Shown here in pieces: positions 42,598-49,459 of a stretch of DNA of 64,000 nt. Source of the DNA: Chryseobacterium tagetis (GTDB lineage Bacteria; Bacteroidota; Bacteroidia; Flavobacteriales; Weeksellaceae); NCBI RefSeq assembly GCF_016735585.2, contig NZ_JAERSE020000003.1, positions 620,001 to 684,000 of the forward strand. The letters run 5' to 3'. How positions within the stretch are numbered: the first letter of the stretch is position 1; each line of letters opens with the position of its first letter. The notes under the pieces are model-generated. The model ran no database searches. It saw only the letters and a list, made by a program, of their open reading frames with translations, and had not been told where the DNA came from. Made by a program: the position numbers and the translations under genes.

Positions 42598-43704
42598 TCA
42601 TAATTTTTCTAAGATTCTTGTTGTCAATCCTTTGGCATCTTGAAATTCATGTATCAAAAAGCTCAAAACTTCAACAAGTTGATTTTTAGCCTCTTTAAAA
42701 AAAGAAAAATTATGTGTAGGTGTGTTTTTGAGAGTTTCTCTCAAGTTTATATATTCCGACACTGCAGAATCAATTTGGTTTGGGAGTTGCTTAAAATTTA
42801 CTTTGAGAGTTTCCTTCAAGTCGACATATTCAGATAATATGGAATTAATTTCGATGGGGAGTTGTGTCGTATTACTGCCAGTAAATTCTTCTAATTTTAA
42901 GATAAAAGTATATTGAGTAATTAGAAATTTTTCAAAAGAAGTAATTCCTACTGAATATAATTGTGAAAATAATTCAACTTCAGTTTCGATTCTTTTTGTA
43001 GTTATATTCATTGTTCTTGATATGCCTTTGTATAAAATTGAAAATTCAGTTATAGCGTTTGGTGTATTTTTCAAGCTGAGTTCTTTTAATTTATCACCCA
43101 TATTAATTGTTTCTTTAGTTTGCTTTTCAATTATTGCTGCTATATTAGAGAGGCAATCTGTTGCATTATTAAGTGATCTTAAATCTTCAATTATGTCTTT
43201 TATATTATTAGAATCTACTCTACCACGATATATATCAAATCTTTTATCATTTTTTACAGATGCAATTTTAGTAAGTCTCTTTTCTGATTTTTCGTTAAAC
43301 TCTTGTTTAAAAGGAATTTCAATTTTCCAACTTTTTTTATTTCTTTTTAGATTAGTCCCTATTATTTCCTGCCAATATGTTTTTCCTTCTTCTGGAATAT
43401 GTGCTATAAGAATTATTGGTATACTAAGATTTAACCAATAATTATAATGTATATTAGTAACATAATAAGATAATCCTTTTTGAGTTTTATAGAAATTTCC
43501 TGAACCACTTTTAATTTGAACAGCTATAAACTTCCCAGTTGGTTCATCATTTTCAACTTGTTCAATTATAGCATCTAGCCCTACATCAACAATTGGTTGT
43601 TCACGGAATATCCATCCAAGATTTTGAATTACAATTTTTTCAGTTTCATTAACTCCTAGTCTTTCAGTTGGATTATATCTATTCATAACTTTATTTACTA
43701 TCAT
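42598..43704 (-). CDS. DUF4365 PD-(D/E)XK nuclease-like protein with coiled-coil tail
   Basis: A 368-residue protein. Residues ~10-160 form a DUF4365 domain, a restriction-endonuclease-like fold: helix NETEKIVIQNLGW, then Asp44 in VGLDAIIEQ and the Gln63-x-Lys65 pair in IAVQIKSGSGNFY, then NYWLNLSIPIILIAH. Residues ~180-368 are helical and probably coiled, with a repeated motif (LPIEINSILSEYVDLKETLK and LPNQIDSAVSEYINLRETLK). Such proteins are common in defence islands. The gene is AT-rich, alone, and transcribed against its neighbours, all signs of acquisition. Nuclease activity is inferred. Confidence 0.78.
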   Translation of the reverse strand: MIVNKVMNRYNPTERLGVNETEKIVIQNLGWIFREQPIVDVGLDAIIEQVENDEPTGKFIAVQIKSGSGNFYKTQKGLSYYVTNIHYNYWLNLSIPIILIAHIPEEGKTYWQEIIGTNLKRNKKSWKIEIPFKQEFNEKSEKRLTKIASVKNDKRFDIYRGRVDSNNIKDIIEDLRSLNNATDCLSNIAAIIEKQTKETINMGDKLKELSLKNTPNAITEFSILYKGISRTMNITTKRIETEVELFSQLYSVGITSFEKFLITQYTFILKLEEFTGSNTTQLPIEINSILSEYVDLKETLKVNFKQLPNQIDSAVSEYINLRETLKNTPTHNFSFFKEAKNQLVEVLSFLIHEFQDAKGLTTRILEKL

Positions 43705-43710
43705 TGTATA

Positions 43711-43765
43711 AGGTATTAATACCTATTAAGATTTTCAAATATAATAATCTGTAATAGATTATTAT
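43711..43765. promoter_or_regulatory. Two palindromes in the DUF4365 promoter region
   Basis: AGGTATTAATACCT (43711-43724) is a perfect 14-bp palindrome only seven bases upstream of the DUF4365 start. ATAATAATCT / AGATTATTAT (43741-43750 and 43756-43765) is a perfect inverted repeat with a 5-base spacer. Both could be operator sites. Confidence 0.5.
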
Positions 43766-43920
43766 ATTAAATAAAAATAATTTCAGTCAAGTATGTCAGA
43801 AATTAAAATTTCTTATAAACAATCTTAATTTAAACCAAATACACATTATATTTCCCATTAACAACCTAATTTATAAAAAAATATACTTTACATTTCTTTA
43901 AAACAGAATTGTTTGCAACC

Positions 43921-43977
43921 AAATACAATTGTATTTTATTTCTGACACAATTATAAATACTGTTTTTTTTATATTTG
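43921..43977 (+). promoter_or_regulatory. Palindrome and -7 box upstream of the DUF6261-like gene
   Basis: AAATACAATTGTATTT (43921-43936) is a perfect 16-bp palindrome. TATATTTG (43970-43977) matches the -7 box and precedes the start codon by 46 bases. The rest of the 319-base gap 43705-44023 is AT-rich without a frame. Confidence 0.45.
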
Positions 43978-44023
43978 TTTCAAGGAAATAGTTCCTATTT
44001 AATAATAAAAACACAAATCACGT

Positions 44024-44723
44024 ATGAAAATTATATTAGTAAGGCTAGGTACTAAGGATCTTGTGACCTTGGCTCAACGCGTTATTTCGAACATTCAGTC
44101 AGGAAAATATCCTGTCATTACCAACCATCCTCTTACGGCAACTTTGGCGGCTTCATATATGGAGTACGACAAAGTGTATGCAAAGCAGGTCTACAGCGGA
44201 AAAGGCAAAGACGTTGCTACGGCAGACCATGAAAGGGATCTTTGCTTAGAACAGCCTTAAAGCCTTCCTGAACGGATACAGAAAACTTCCTACAGCCGTT
44301 AATTATCAGTTTGCAGAAGACCTGTACAGTGTATTTAAAACATTCGGACTGGATCTGGACCGTTTAAGCTATTCTTCACAGACGGGCCAGATGAAAAAGC
44401 TGATAGAAGAGCTGGAAACCCCTGATAACCTTCAGAAAATCTCGCAGCTCTCTCTGGATGCCGATTTTGCAGACATGAAAACCAAGCATGAAGCCTTTGA
44501 AACAATTTTTGCCGATCAGGCAGGAGCCAATGCCGATCTCCGTCAGATGACAAGTGCTACAGCCATCCGTAAAATACTGGAGAAAAACCTGAAAACGTAC
44601 TTTAATCTGCTGACCGTAATGAAGGAAGTTGCGGGATGGGAGCTGCTCTACAGCGATACGAATGAGCTGGTGAAGGCCGCAAAAAATTCTGAGATCAAGA
44701 GAAAAGACGAAAATCCGTCCTAG
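44024..44723 (+). pseudogene. Frameshifted DUF6261-like gene
   Basis: Two overlapping pieces of one protein lie in different frames. The first (44024-44260) reads MKIILVRLGTKDLVTLAQRV to DHERDLC and then stops. From about 44255 a second frame gives LKAFLNGYRKLPTAVNYQFA, FKTFGLDLDRLSYSSQTGQM and on to KRKDENPS (stop at 44723). The order of segments matches DUF6261 proteins of Bacteroidota, all-helical and of unknown function. The break lies near 44240-44255 (CTTTGCTTAGAACAG). Either a real indel or a sequencing error could cause it; no slippery heptamer is evident. Confidence 0.78.
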
Positions 44724-44767
44724 ATCATAAAAAAACAATACAGCATTGTGTTGAATGTTTTATTTCC

Positions 44768-45055
44768 GTCAGTTCGAGTGTTTTTCCGAAGGAAAAATGT
44801 ATCGAGAACTTTTATGTAAATTATACCCAAGTTCCCTGATACAAAATTCTTTAAGAATTTCACCAGAACCGGCGGATTTGTTTTTGAAATTATATGATTA
44901 AAAATGATATTTTTGGGAGATGAAACTGTTGTAGCTTGCATTCAATCTCCCTTTTCAGAGAGCGTAATGAAATACAGCGTATTGAGAAATCGGGTTCCAT
45001 ACAAGTTCTCGATATATTTCTCTCCATTTCATTTCGGGAAATACTCGAACTGACG
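44768..45055. repeat. 288-bp element with long imperfect inverted ends
   Basis: The left arm (44768-44811) begins CGTCAGTTCGAGT and ends ATCGAGAACTT. The right arm (45003-45055) is its inverse, AAGTTCTCGAT ... ACTCGAACTGACG, with a slightly longer middle. The 191 bases between have no frame. It fills most of the 353-base gap between the broken DUF6261-like gene and the next gene. It could be one non-autonomous element or two facing REP-like units. Confidence 0.65.
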
Positions 45056-45076
45056 ATTAAGAATAAAGAATAACAA

Positions 45077-45835
45077 ATGAAAAAACTAGGAATCATCGGC
45101 TGCGGCTGGTTGGGAAATCACATGGCAGAACGTCTTTCAGACCGATATGAAATCTTTCCGACAACAACTTCCGAATCTAAAATAGAAGAATTTAAAACGA
45201 AAGGATATTTCCCGACTCTGATCAGTTTTTCAGATGAAAACTCTGAAAACATGAATGAATGGGAAGCGGCAAATGAACTGGATGCCATTATCATCAGTAT
45301 TCCGTTTTCAGGAATCAGGGGAAAACAGGTTTCCATGAAAACAAGACAGGAAAATGTGCTGAAATTCCTTGGAGATTATAAAGGTCAGCTTTTTTTGACA
45401 AGTTCAACGGGTGTTTATCCAGAACATGAAACAGAATTTACTGAAGAAGATCAGCCCGTAGAAAATGTGGAAAGCGAGTATTTTCTTCAGAGCAGATTTC
45501 CGGATGCCAATATTCTGAGACTGTCCGGATTAATGGGAGGTCAGAGACTGCTGAAGAACTATAATATTTCCAATCTGGATCAGCTGGTGAACCATATTCA
45601 TTACGCGGATATCTGTTCCGTTTTTGAAAAAATGTTGGATCAGCAGTCTAAAGGAAAGGTCTATAATCTTGCAGCACCTGTTCATCCGAATAAAGAAGAG
45701 ATTATCAATGCACAGAACAATCTGCCGTATTCGGGAGAACGTACTGAAAAAGGAAGGCTTATTTCCTCCGCAAAATTAATTGCAGAACTGGATTTTGAAT
45801 TTCAGTATCCCGATCCGAGGTATTTTCATCTTTAA
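45077..45835 (+). CDS. NAD(P)-binding epimerase-like protein (YeeZ-type)
   Basis: A 252-residue Rossmann-fold protein beginning KKLGIIGCGWLGNHMAERLS, the dinucleotide-binding loop. Downstream are LFLTSSTGVYPEHE (Ser/Thr and Tyr positions of the extended SDR active site), LRLSGLMGGQRLLKN near residue 155, and NHIHYADICSVFEKML. The architecture matches YeeZ-type NAD-dependent epimerase/dehydratase relatives whose substrate is unknown. The start lies 21 bases after a repeat element, without a close operon partner. Confidence 0.82.
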   Translation: MKKLGIIGCGWLGNHMAERLSDRYEIFPTTTSESKIEEFKTKGYFPTLISFSDENSENMNEWEAANELDAIIISIPFSGIRGKQVSMKTRQENVLKFLGDYKGQLFLTSSTGVYPEHETEFTEEDQPVENVESEYFLQSRFPDANILRLSGLMGGQRLLKNYNISNLDQLVNHIHYADICSVFEKMLDQQSKGKVYNLAAPVHPNKEEIINAQNNLPYSGERTEKGRLISSAKLIAELDFEFQYPDPRYFHL

Positions 45836-45850
45836 AATAGAGAGATAATC

Positions 45851-45925
45851 TGTCATTCTGAACGGCACGAAGTGGAGTGAAGAATCTCTTATGTGTGCTG
45901 AGATTCTTCCTTCGTCGGAATGACA
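45851..45925 (+). repeat. TGTCATTC palindromic repeat, copy 1
   Basis: A 75-bp imperfect palindrome, TGTCATTCTGAACGGCACGA ... TTCCTTCGTCGGAATGACA. The inner arms AGAATCTC and GAGATTCTT pair as well. Three more copies are at 45969, 47745 and 60817. It follows a stop codon by 15 bases and could terminate transcription. Confidence 0.85.
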
Positions 45926-45968
45926 GAGTGGTGAATGTTTTTTTCTTTATTAAAAGTAAGAGGTAATT

Positions 45969-46043
45969 TGTCATTCCGAACGGAACGAAGTGGCGTGAAG
46001 AATCTCTTATGTGTGCTGAGATTCTTCCTTCGTCAGAATGACA
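45969..46043 (+). repeat. TGTCATTC palindromic repeat, copy 2
   Basis: Same unit as 45851-45925 at 118-bp offset, with a few changes (TTCCGAACGGAACG). The 44 bases between the copies and the ~95 bases up to 46138 hold no gene. Confidence 0.85.
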
Positions 46044-46138
46044 AACGGGCTGTATATTTTGTATAATAATGAAACTCCTTAATTCATTAAATTCTTTATT
46101 TTTAACCCAATCATAATCAGAAAATAAGAAGTGTTAAT

Positions 46139-47077
46139 ATGAGAAAATCCTTTTTTAGTTTAATCTTCGGAGTTTTATTTTCAATTCCTGTGTTGGGATG
46201 TCTGAACGGCGAGAGCTTACGATTAGAGAATGGATCCGTTCTTTATGAAGATTATGAAGGATATGTCCCTTATGGCCATCAGTTTAGGGATAATCAAGAG
46301 TTGATGCGGATTTTAGCTTCATTGGAACAAAATTATAAAGAAACCGGGAAAATAGAGTATTTATCAGATAAAGGACTGATCTTAATTATTCAGGGGAAAT
46401 ATAAGGAAGCGATTGATCTGTATAAAAAAATTGAACAGCTTCAGCCTGACAGATATTCTACCGCTTCCAATATAGGAACAGCTTATGAATTAACAGGTAA
46501 TAATTCCGAAGCTTTACAATGGATTGAAAAAGCAGTAAAAATTAGCCCTGAATCTCATTTTCATTCGGAATGGATTCATATCAACATTTTAAAGGCTAAA
46601 ATTAAAGGTGAGCACTATATCACATCTAAGTTTTTAATCGGGCAGGACTTTAGCAATAAAAAATATCCTGTATCAAATCTGGAGAAAGAAGAGCTTTTTA
46701 AACTTAGGGGGATGATTTATTATCAGCTGAACGAGAGAATTTCATTTGTAAAGCCTAAAGATAAGATCGTAGCACAGCTTTTATTTGATTTAGGAAATAT
46801 TTCTTATTTATTCGGTGAGAAAGGAGAAGCGTTGGAAACTTATAAAATTGCGAAAGAATACGGATTTGACCAACCTGTTTTAAAGGAAAGAATGGCATTG
46901 TATTCTCCGCCGGTTGTTGATCATTTGGAAAGAAAAGCTATCAGAGCAATAAAACATGAGACAAAACCAACAAGAAAAGCTCGTCTCATAGGAATATTTG
47001 TTTCTGTTTTTGCATTAATTTTTTCTGGGCTTATTGTTTTTGGATTCAGAAAAAAAATTTCATTAGTGATGAAATAA
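46139..47077 (+). CDS. TPR-repeat exported membrane protein
   Basis: The 312-residue product has a signal peptide or anchor (FFSLIFGVLFSIPVLGCL; the Cys could be a lipobox). Two to three tetratricopeptide repeats follow around residues 70-150 (LIIQGKYKEAIDLYKKIEQL, NIGTAYELTGNNSEALQWIE), with another at YLFGEKGEALETYKIAKEYG near 225. A C-terminal membrane segment near residues 285-305 (LIGIFVSVFALIFSGLIVFG) ends the protein. It is probably a periplasmic scaffold tethered to the membrane. No enzymatic domain. It precedes the Cys-module/plug proteins on the same strand. Confidence 0.8.
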   Translation: MRKSFFSLIFGVLFSIPVLGCLNGESLRLENGSVLYEDYEGYVPYGHQFRDNQELMRILASLEQNYKETGKIEYLSDKGLILIIQGKYKEAIDLYKKIEQLQPDRYSTASNIGTAYELTGNNSEALQWIEKAVKISPESHFHSEWIHINILKAKIKGEHYITSKFLIGQDFSNKKYPVSNLEKEELFKLRGMIYYQLNERISFVKPKDKIVAQLLFDLGNISYLFGEKGEALETYKIAKEYGFDQPVLKERMALYSPPVVDHLERKAIRAIKHETKPTRKARLIGIFVSVFALIFSGLIVFGFRKKISLVMK

Positions 47078-47142
47078 TTTGGATCTTTCCAGTCATCCTT
47101 AATAAGTCTTGTATCTTTAGCATAAATAATATAAAAAATAAT

Positions 47143-47727
47143 ATGAAAATCACAATACCTGCGCCATGCCATGAAAACTGGGACTCTATGACTTCCCATG
47201 AAAAAGGAAGATTTTGTGAAGTCTGTACGAAAACGGTAAAAGACTTCACGAAGTGTTCTGATGAAGAGCTTTATCATGAAATACAATCTGATCCCCATAC
47301 CTGCGGAAATTTCAGAGCTAATCAATTAAACAGGAATATCGCTTTATCTGTTGTAGGGAAAATAGCGTTGGGATTAGTCGTAAGTGTTGGTGCTTCCATT
47401 ACTGTGAACGGACAGAAATTAAAAACAGAGGAAGACATAAAAAAAATAGATTTTAAACAAGGTTTTGTTGGTTTTCGTAAAGTAAATGATACAATTGGTC
47501 GTTCTAATTGGTTAGGAACCCCTTCAAAGGAAGATATAGAATCTACGCAACCTAAGATTTTTTTAGATGGATTCAGAATATCAGAAACTAAAATGAAAAA
47601 GCTGAATCGGGAAAATATAGAATCAATTGAGATATTAGATGAAAAAAGGGCCGTTGAAATTTATGGTGAAAAGGTTCAATATGGTGCAGTTGTCATCACC
47701 TCCAAAAAGAAACCTAAAAATAAATAG
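47143..47727 (+). CDS. Cys-module / membrane / TonB-plug-like protein, paralogue 1
   Basis: A 194-residue protein with three parts. The N-terminal module carries Cys9, Cys25, Cys28 and Cys54 (PCHENWDSM, GRFCEVCTKTVKDFT, TCGNF), probably a zinc or redox site. One membrane segment lies near residues 68-88 (VVGKIALGLVVSVGASITV). The C-terminal domain ends NRENIESIEILDEKRAVEIY-G and GAVVITSKKK, like the last strands of a TonB-receptor plug. There is no signal peptide, so the Cys module faces the cytoplasm and the plug-like part the periplasm. Its paralogue lies 218 bases downstream. Function unknown. Confidence 0.75.
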   Translation: MKITIPAPCHENWDSMTSHEKGRFCEVCTKTVKDFTKCSDEELYHEIQSDPHTCGNFRANQLNRNIALSVVGKIALGLVVSVGASITVNGQKLKTEEDIKKIDFKQGFVGFRKVNDTIGRSNWLGTPSKEDIESTQPKIFLDGFRISETKMKKLNRENIESIEILDEKRAVEIYGEKVQYGAVVITSKKKPKNK

Positions 47728-47744
47728 ACTTTTATGATATAATC

Positions 47745-47819
47745 TATCATTCTGAACGGAACGAAGTGGAGTGAAGAATCTCTTAGGTGTGCTGAGATTC
47801 TTCCTTCGTCAGAATGACA
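47745..47819 (+). repeat. TGTCATTC palindromic repeat, copy 3
   Basis: Same 75-bp unit (here TATCATTCTGAACGGAACGA ... CGTCAGAATGACA). It starts 17 bases after a stop codon, between the two paralogues. Confidence 0.85.
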
Positions 47820-47945
47820 AGCGTGCTGAATATTTCTTCATGGAAATGACAAACTGCTTCTTTAGTTTTTAAATAAAATAGTAAATTAATCAAATTACTT
47901 CCAACCTTTTTCAAGAATCATACATCTTTATATAAAAAGAATAGC

Positions 47946-48677
47946 ATGAAAATCACAATACCAACACCATGTCATGAAAACTGGGAAGCAATGACCCGCG
48001 AAGAGAAAGGAAGATTTTGCTCTGTATGTTCAAAAACGGTAAGAGATTTTACCGCTGCTCCCGATGATGAAATTATCGATGTATTTTCAAATACTACGGA
48101 AGAAATCTGTGGTAATTTTTATGAATCCCAGCTGAACAGGAACCTGCAATATTCTTACATCAATTCTGTTTTCGTAAAATTTGCAGTGGGATTTATTCTT
48201 ACGACAGGAGGTCTGGTTTCTGTACAGGCTCAGCAACACGTGGCTAATGATACTTTGCAGGTGGCGGCATTGGATGAGGTAGTGGTAGTTTCTGCATTCG
48301 GACAGCCTAAGTATAAAAAAGAAATGCTGGGATCAATTACGGTAGTACCAGGTGAGGTCATGAATAAAGTTCAGAATGGTAATCCTAAAGCAGAGGTTGT
48401 AATTGTAAAAGATTTGCAGATCAATCAGACGCCTCAAAATGTAAATAATACCATAAGGATTGGGGGAGCTAATTCAAGTCTGAGAGGAGATCTTAAGCCT
48501 TTGGTGGTTTTGAATGGAAAAATAGTTGATTTTGAAAATTTACAGGAATTGGATCCTGATTTAATAAAAACAATGAATATTTTGAAAGGGTCTTCTGCAA
48601 CGGCATTGTATGGCTCAAAAGCTCAAAATGGAGTCATTTTGGTAACAACCAAAAAGAAATGGAAATCCAGGAAATAA
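47946..48677 (+). CDS. Cys-module / membrane / TonB-plug-like protein, paralogue 2
   Basis: A 243-residue paralogue of the preceding gene with the same order of parts: Cys9, Cys25, Cys28 and Cys55 (PCHENWEAM, GRFCSVCSKTVRDFT, ICGNF), one membrane segment near 73-93, then a periplasmic part. That part is clearer here: a TonB-box-like LDEVVVVSAFG near residue 108, then IRIGGANSSLRGDLKPLVVL, LNGKIVDFENLQELDPDLIK and GSSATALYGSKAQNGVILVT. This is the plug-domain pattern of SusC/RagA receptors without any barrel. It may interact with the TonB system or a receptor. A terminator follows. Confidence 0.78.
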   Translation: MKITIPTPCHENWEAMTREEKGRFCSVCSKTVRDFTAAPDDEIIDVFSNTTEEICGNFYESQLNRNLQYSYINSVFVKFAVGFILTTGGLVSVQAQQHVANDTLQVAALDEVVVVSAFGQPKYKKEMLGSITVVPGEVMNKVQNGNPKAEVVIVKDLQINQTPQNVNNTIRIGGANSSLRGDLKPLVVLNGKIVDFENLQELDPDLIKTMNILKGSSATALYGSKAQNGVILVTTKKKWKSRK

Positions 48678-48678
48678 A

Positions 48679-48707
48679 AAACCTCCGGCAACTAGTACCG
48701 GAGGTTT
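48679..48707. terminator. Terminator between converging genes
   Basis: Perfect 10-bp stem AAACCTCCGG / CCGGAGGTTT with a 9-base loop. It lies between the plug-like gene and tpx, and can serve both. Confidence 0.8.
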
Positions 48708-48725
48708 ATTATTTAAAAGTGAAAT

Positions 48726-49298
48726 TTAATTTTTCACAGCTTTAATAGCCGCTTCATAATTCGGTTCGTGAGAAATATCGGCAACCTGCTCTTCATAAAC
48801 AATTTTTCCTGAAGGATCAATCACAACAACAGCTCTGCTTAGTAATCCTTTCATTGCAGAATCTGTAATTTCTACACCATACGTTTTCCCGAAGTCTGAA
48901 CGGAAATCGGAAAGCATCACTACATTTTTAATTCCTTCTGCACCACAGAATCTTTTTTGCGCGAAAGGAAGATCTTTAGAGATACAAAGAACCACCGTAT
49001 TCGGAATGCTTGCCGCATCTTCATTGAAATGGTGTACAGAAGCAGAACAAACGCCTGTATCTACACTCGGAAAGATATTCAGAATAAGATATTTCCCTTT
49101 GTAAGATTCCAGAGTCTGATCTTTCATCGTCACATCGGTAAGGGTAAATTTGGGAGCGGGTTTATTTACTGCCGGTAATTTGGCGTACGTATGTACGGGT
49201 TTTCCTCCGGCAAGAACCGTGTTTGCCGTTTTAGAGTTTTGTGCCAAAGCAAACGATGAGAAAAACAGCAACGCACCGAAAACGAATTTTGAATACAT
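48726..49298 (-). CDS. tpx: Thiol peroxidase with an export signal
   Basis: Reduces hydroperoxides with a thiol. The 190-residue protein has a signal peptide (VFGALLFFSSFALAQ) before a complete Tpx domain: KYLILNIFPSVDTGVCSASV with peroxidatic Cys84, resolving Cys118 in FAQKRFCGAEGIKNV, and SRAVVVIDPSGKIVYEEQV. Most Tpx enzymes are cytosolic and ~165 residues, so the added leader points to a periplasmic enzyme needing an envelope thiol donor. It is monocistronic. Confidence 0.9.
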   Translation of the reverse strand: MYSKFVFGALLFFSSFALAQNSKTANTVLAGGKPVHTYAKLPAVNKPAPKFTLTDVTMKDQTLESYKGKYLILNIFPSVDTGVCSASVHHFNEDAASIPNTVVLCISKDLPFAQKRFCGAEGIKNVVMLSDFRSDFGKTYGVEITDSAMKGLLSRAVVVIDPSGKIVYEEQVADISHEPNYEAAIKAVKN

Positions 49299-49459
49299 GA
49301 ATTTTATTTTTAAACAAAATTATTCTTTTTTTCATCTTCCAATATTAATTTTCTTTCAAATAGAGCAAATCTATTAAACGCCTCTTTTTAAAGTCGATTT
49401 TTCACTCTACCTTTATTCTATCAAAAGTTTATACTAATACTATTAAAAAAATAAAATTT

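Noticed and set aside
43022..43441. 139-codon frame opposite the DUF4365 gene
   Set aside because: It is antisense to a gene with recognisable motifs and looks like translated reverse complement.
44240..44262. Programmed frameshift in the DUF6261-like gene
   Set aside because: No slippery heptamer or following stem was evident; an indel or sequencing error is simpler.
45851..46043. Two repeats at a fixed 118-bp offset, considered as a CRISPR array
   Set aside because: Only two units of 75 bp with a 43-base spacer, imperfect copies, no cas genes, and the same unit occurs singly elsewhere.
47743..47752. Copy 3 of the palindrome as a rho-independent terminator with certainty
   Set aside because: The stem is plausible but no T tract follows, so I list it only as a repeat.
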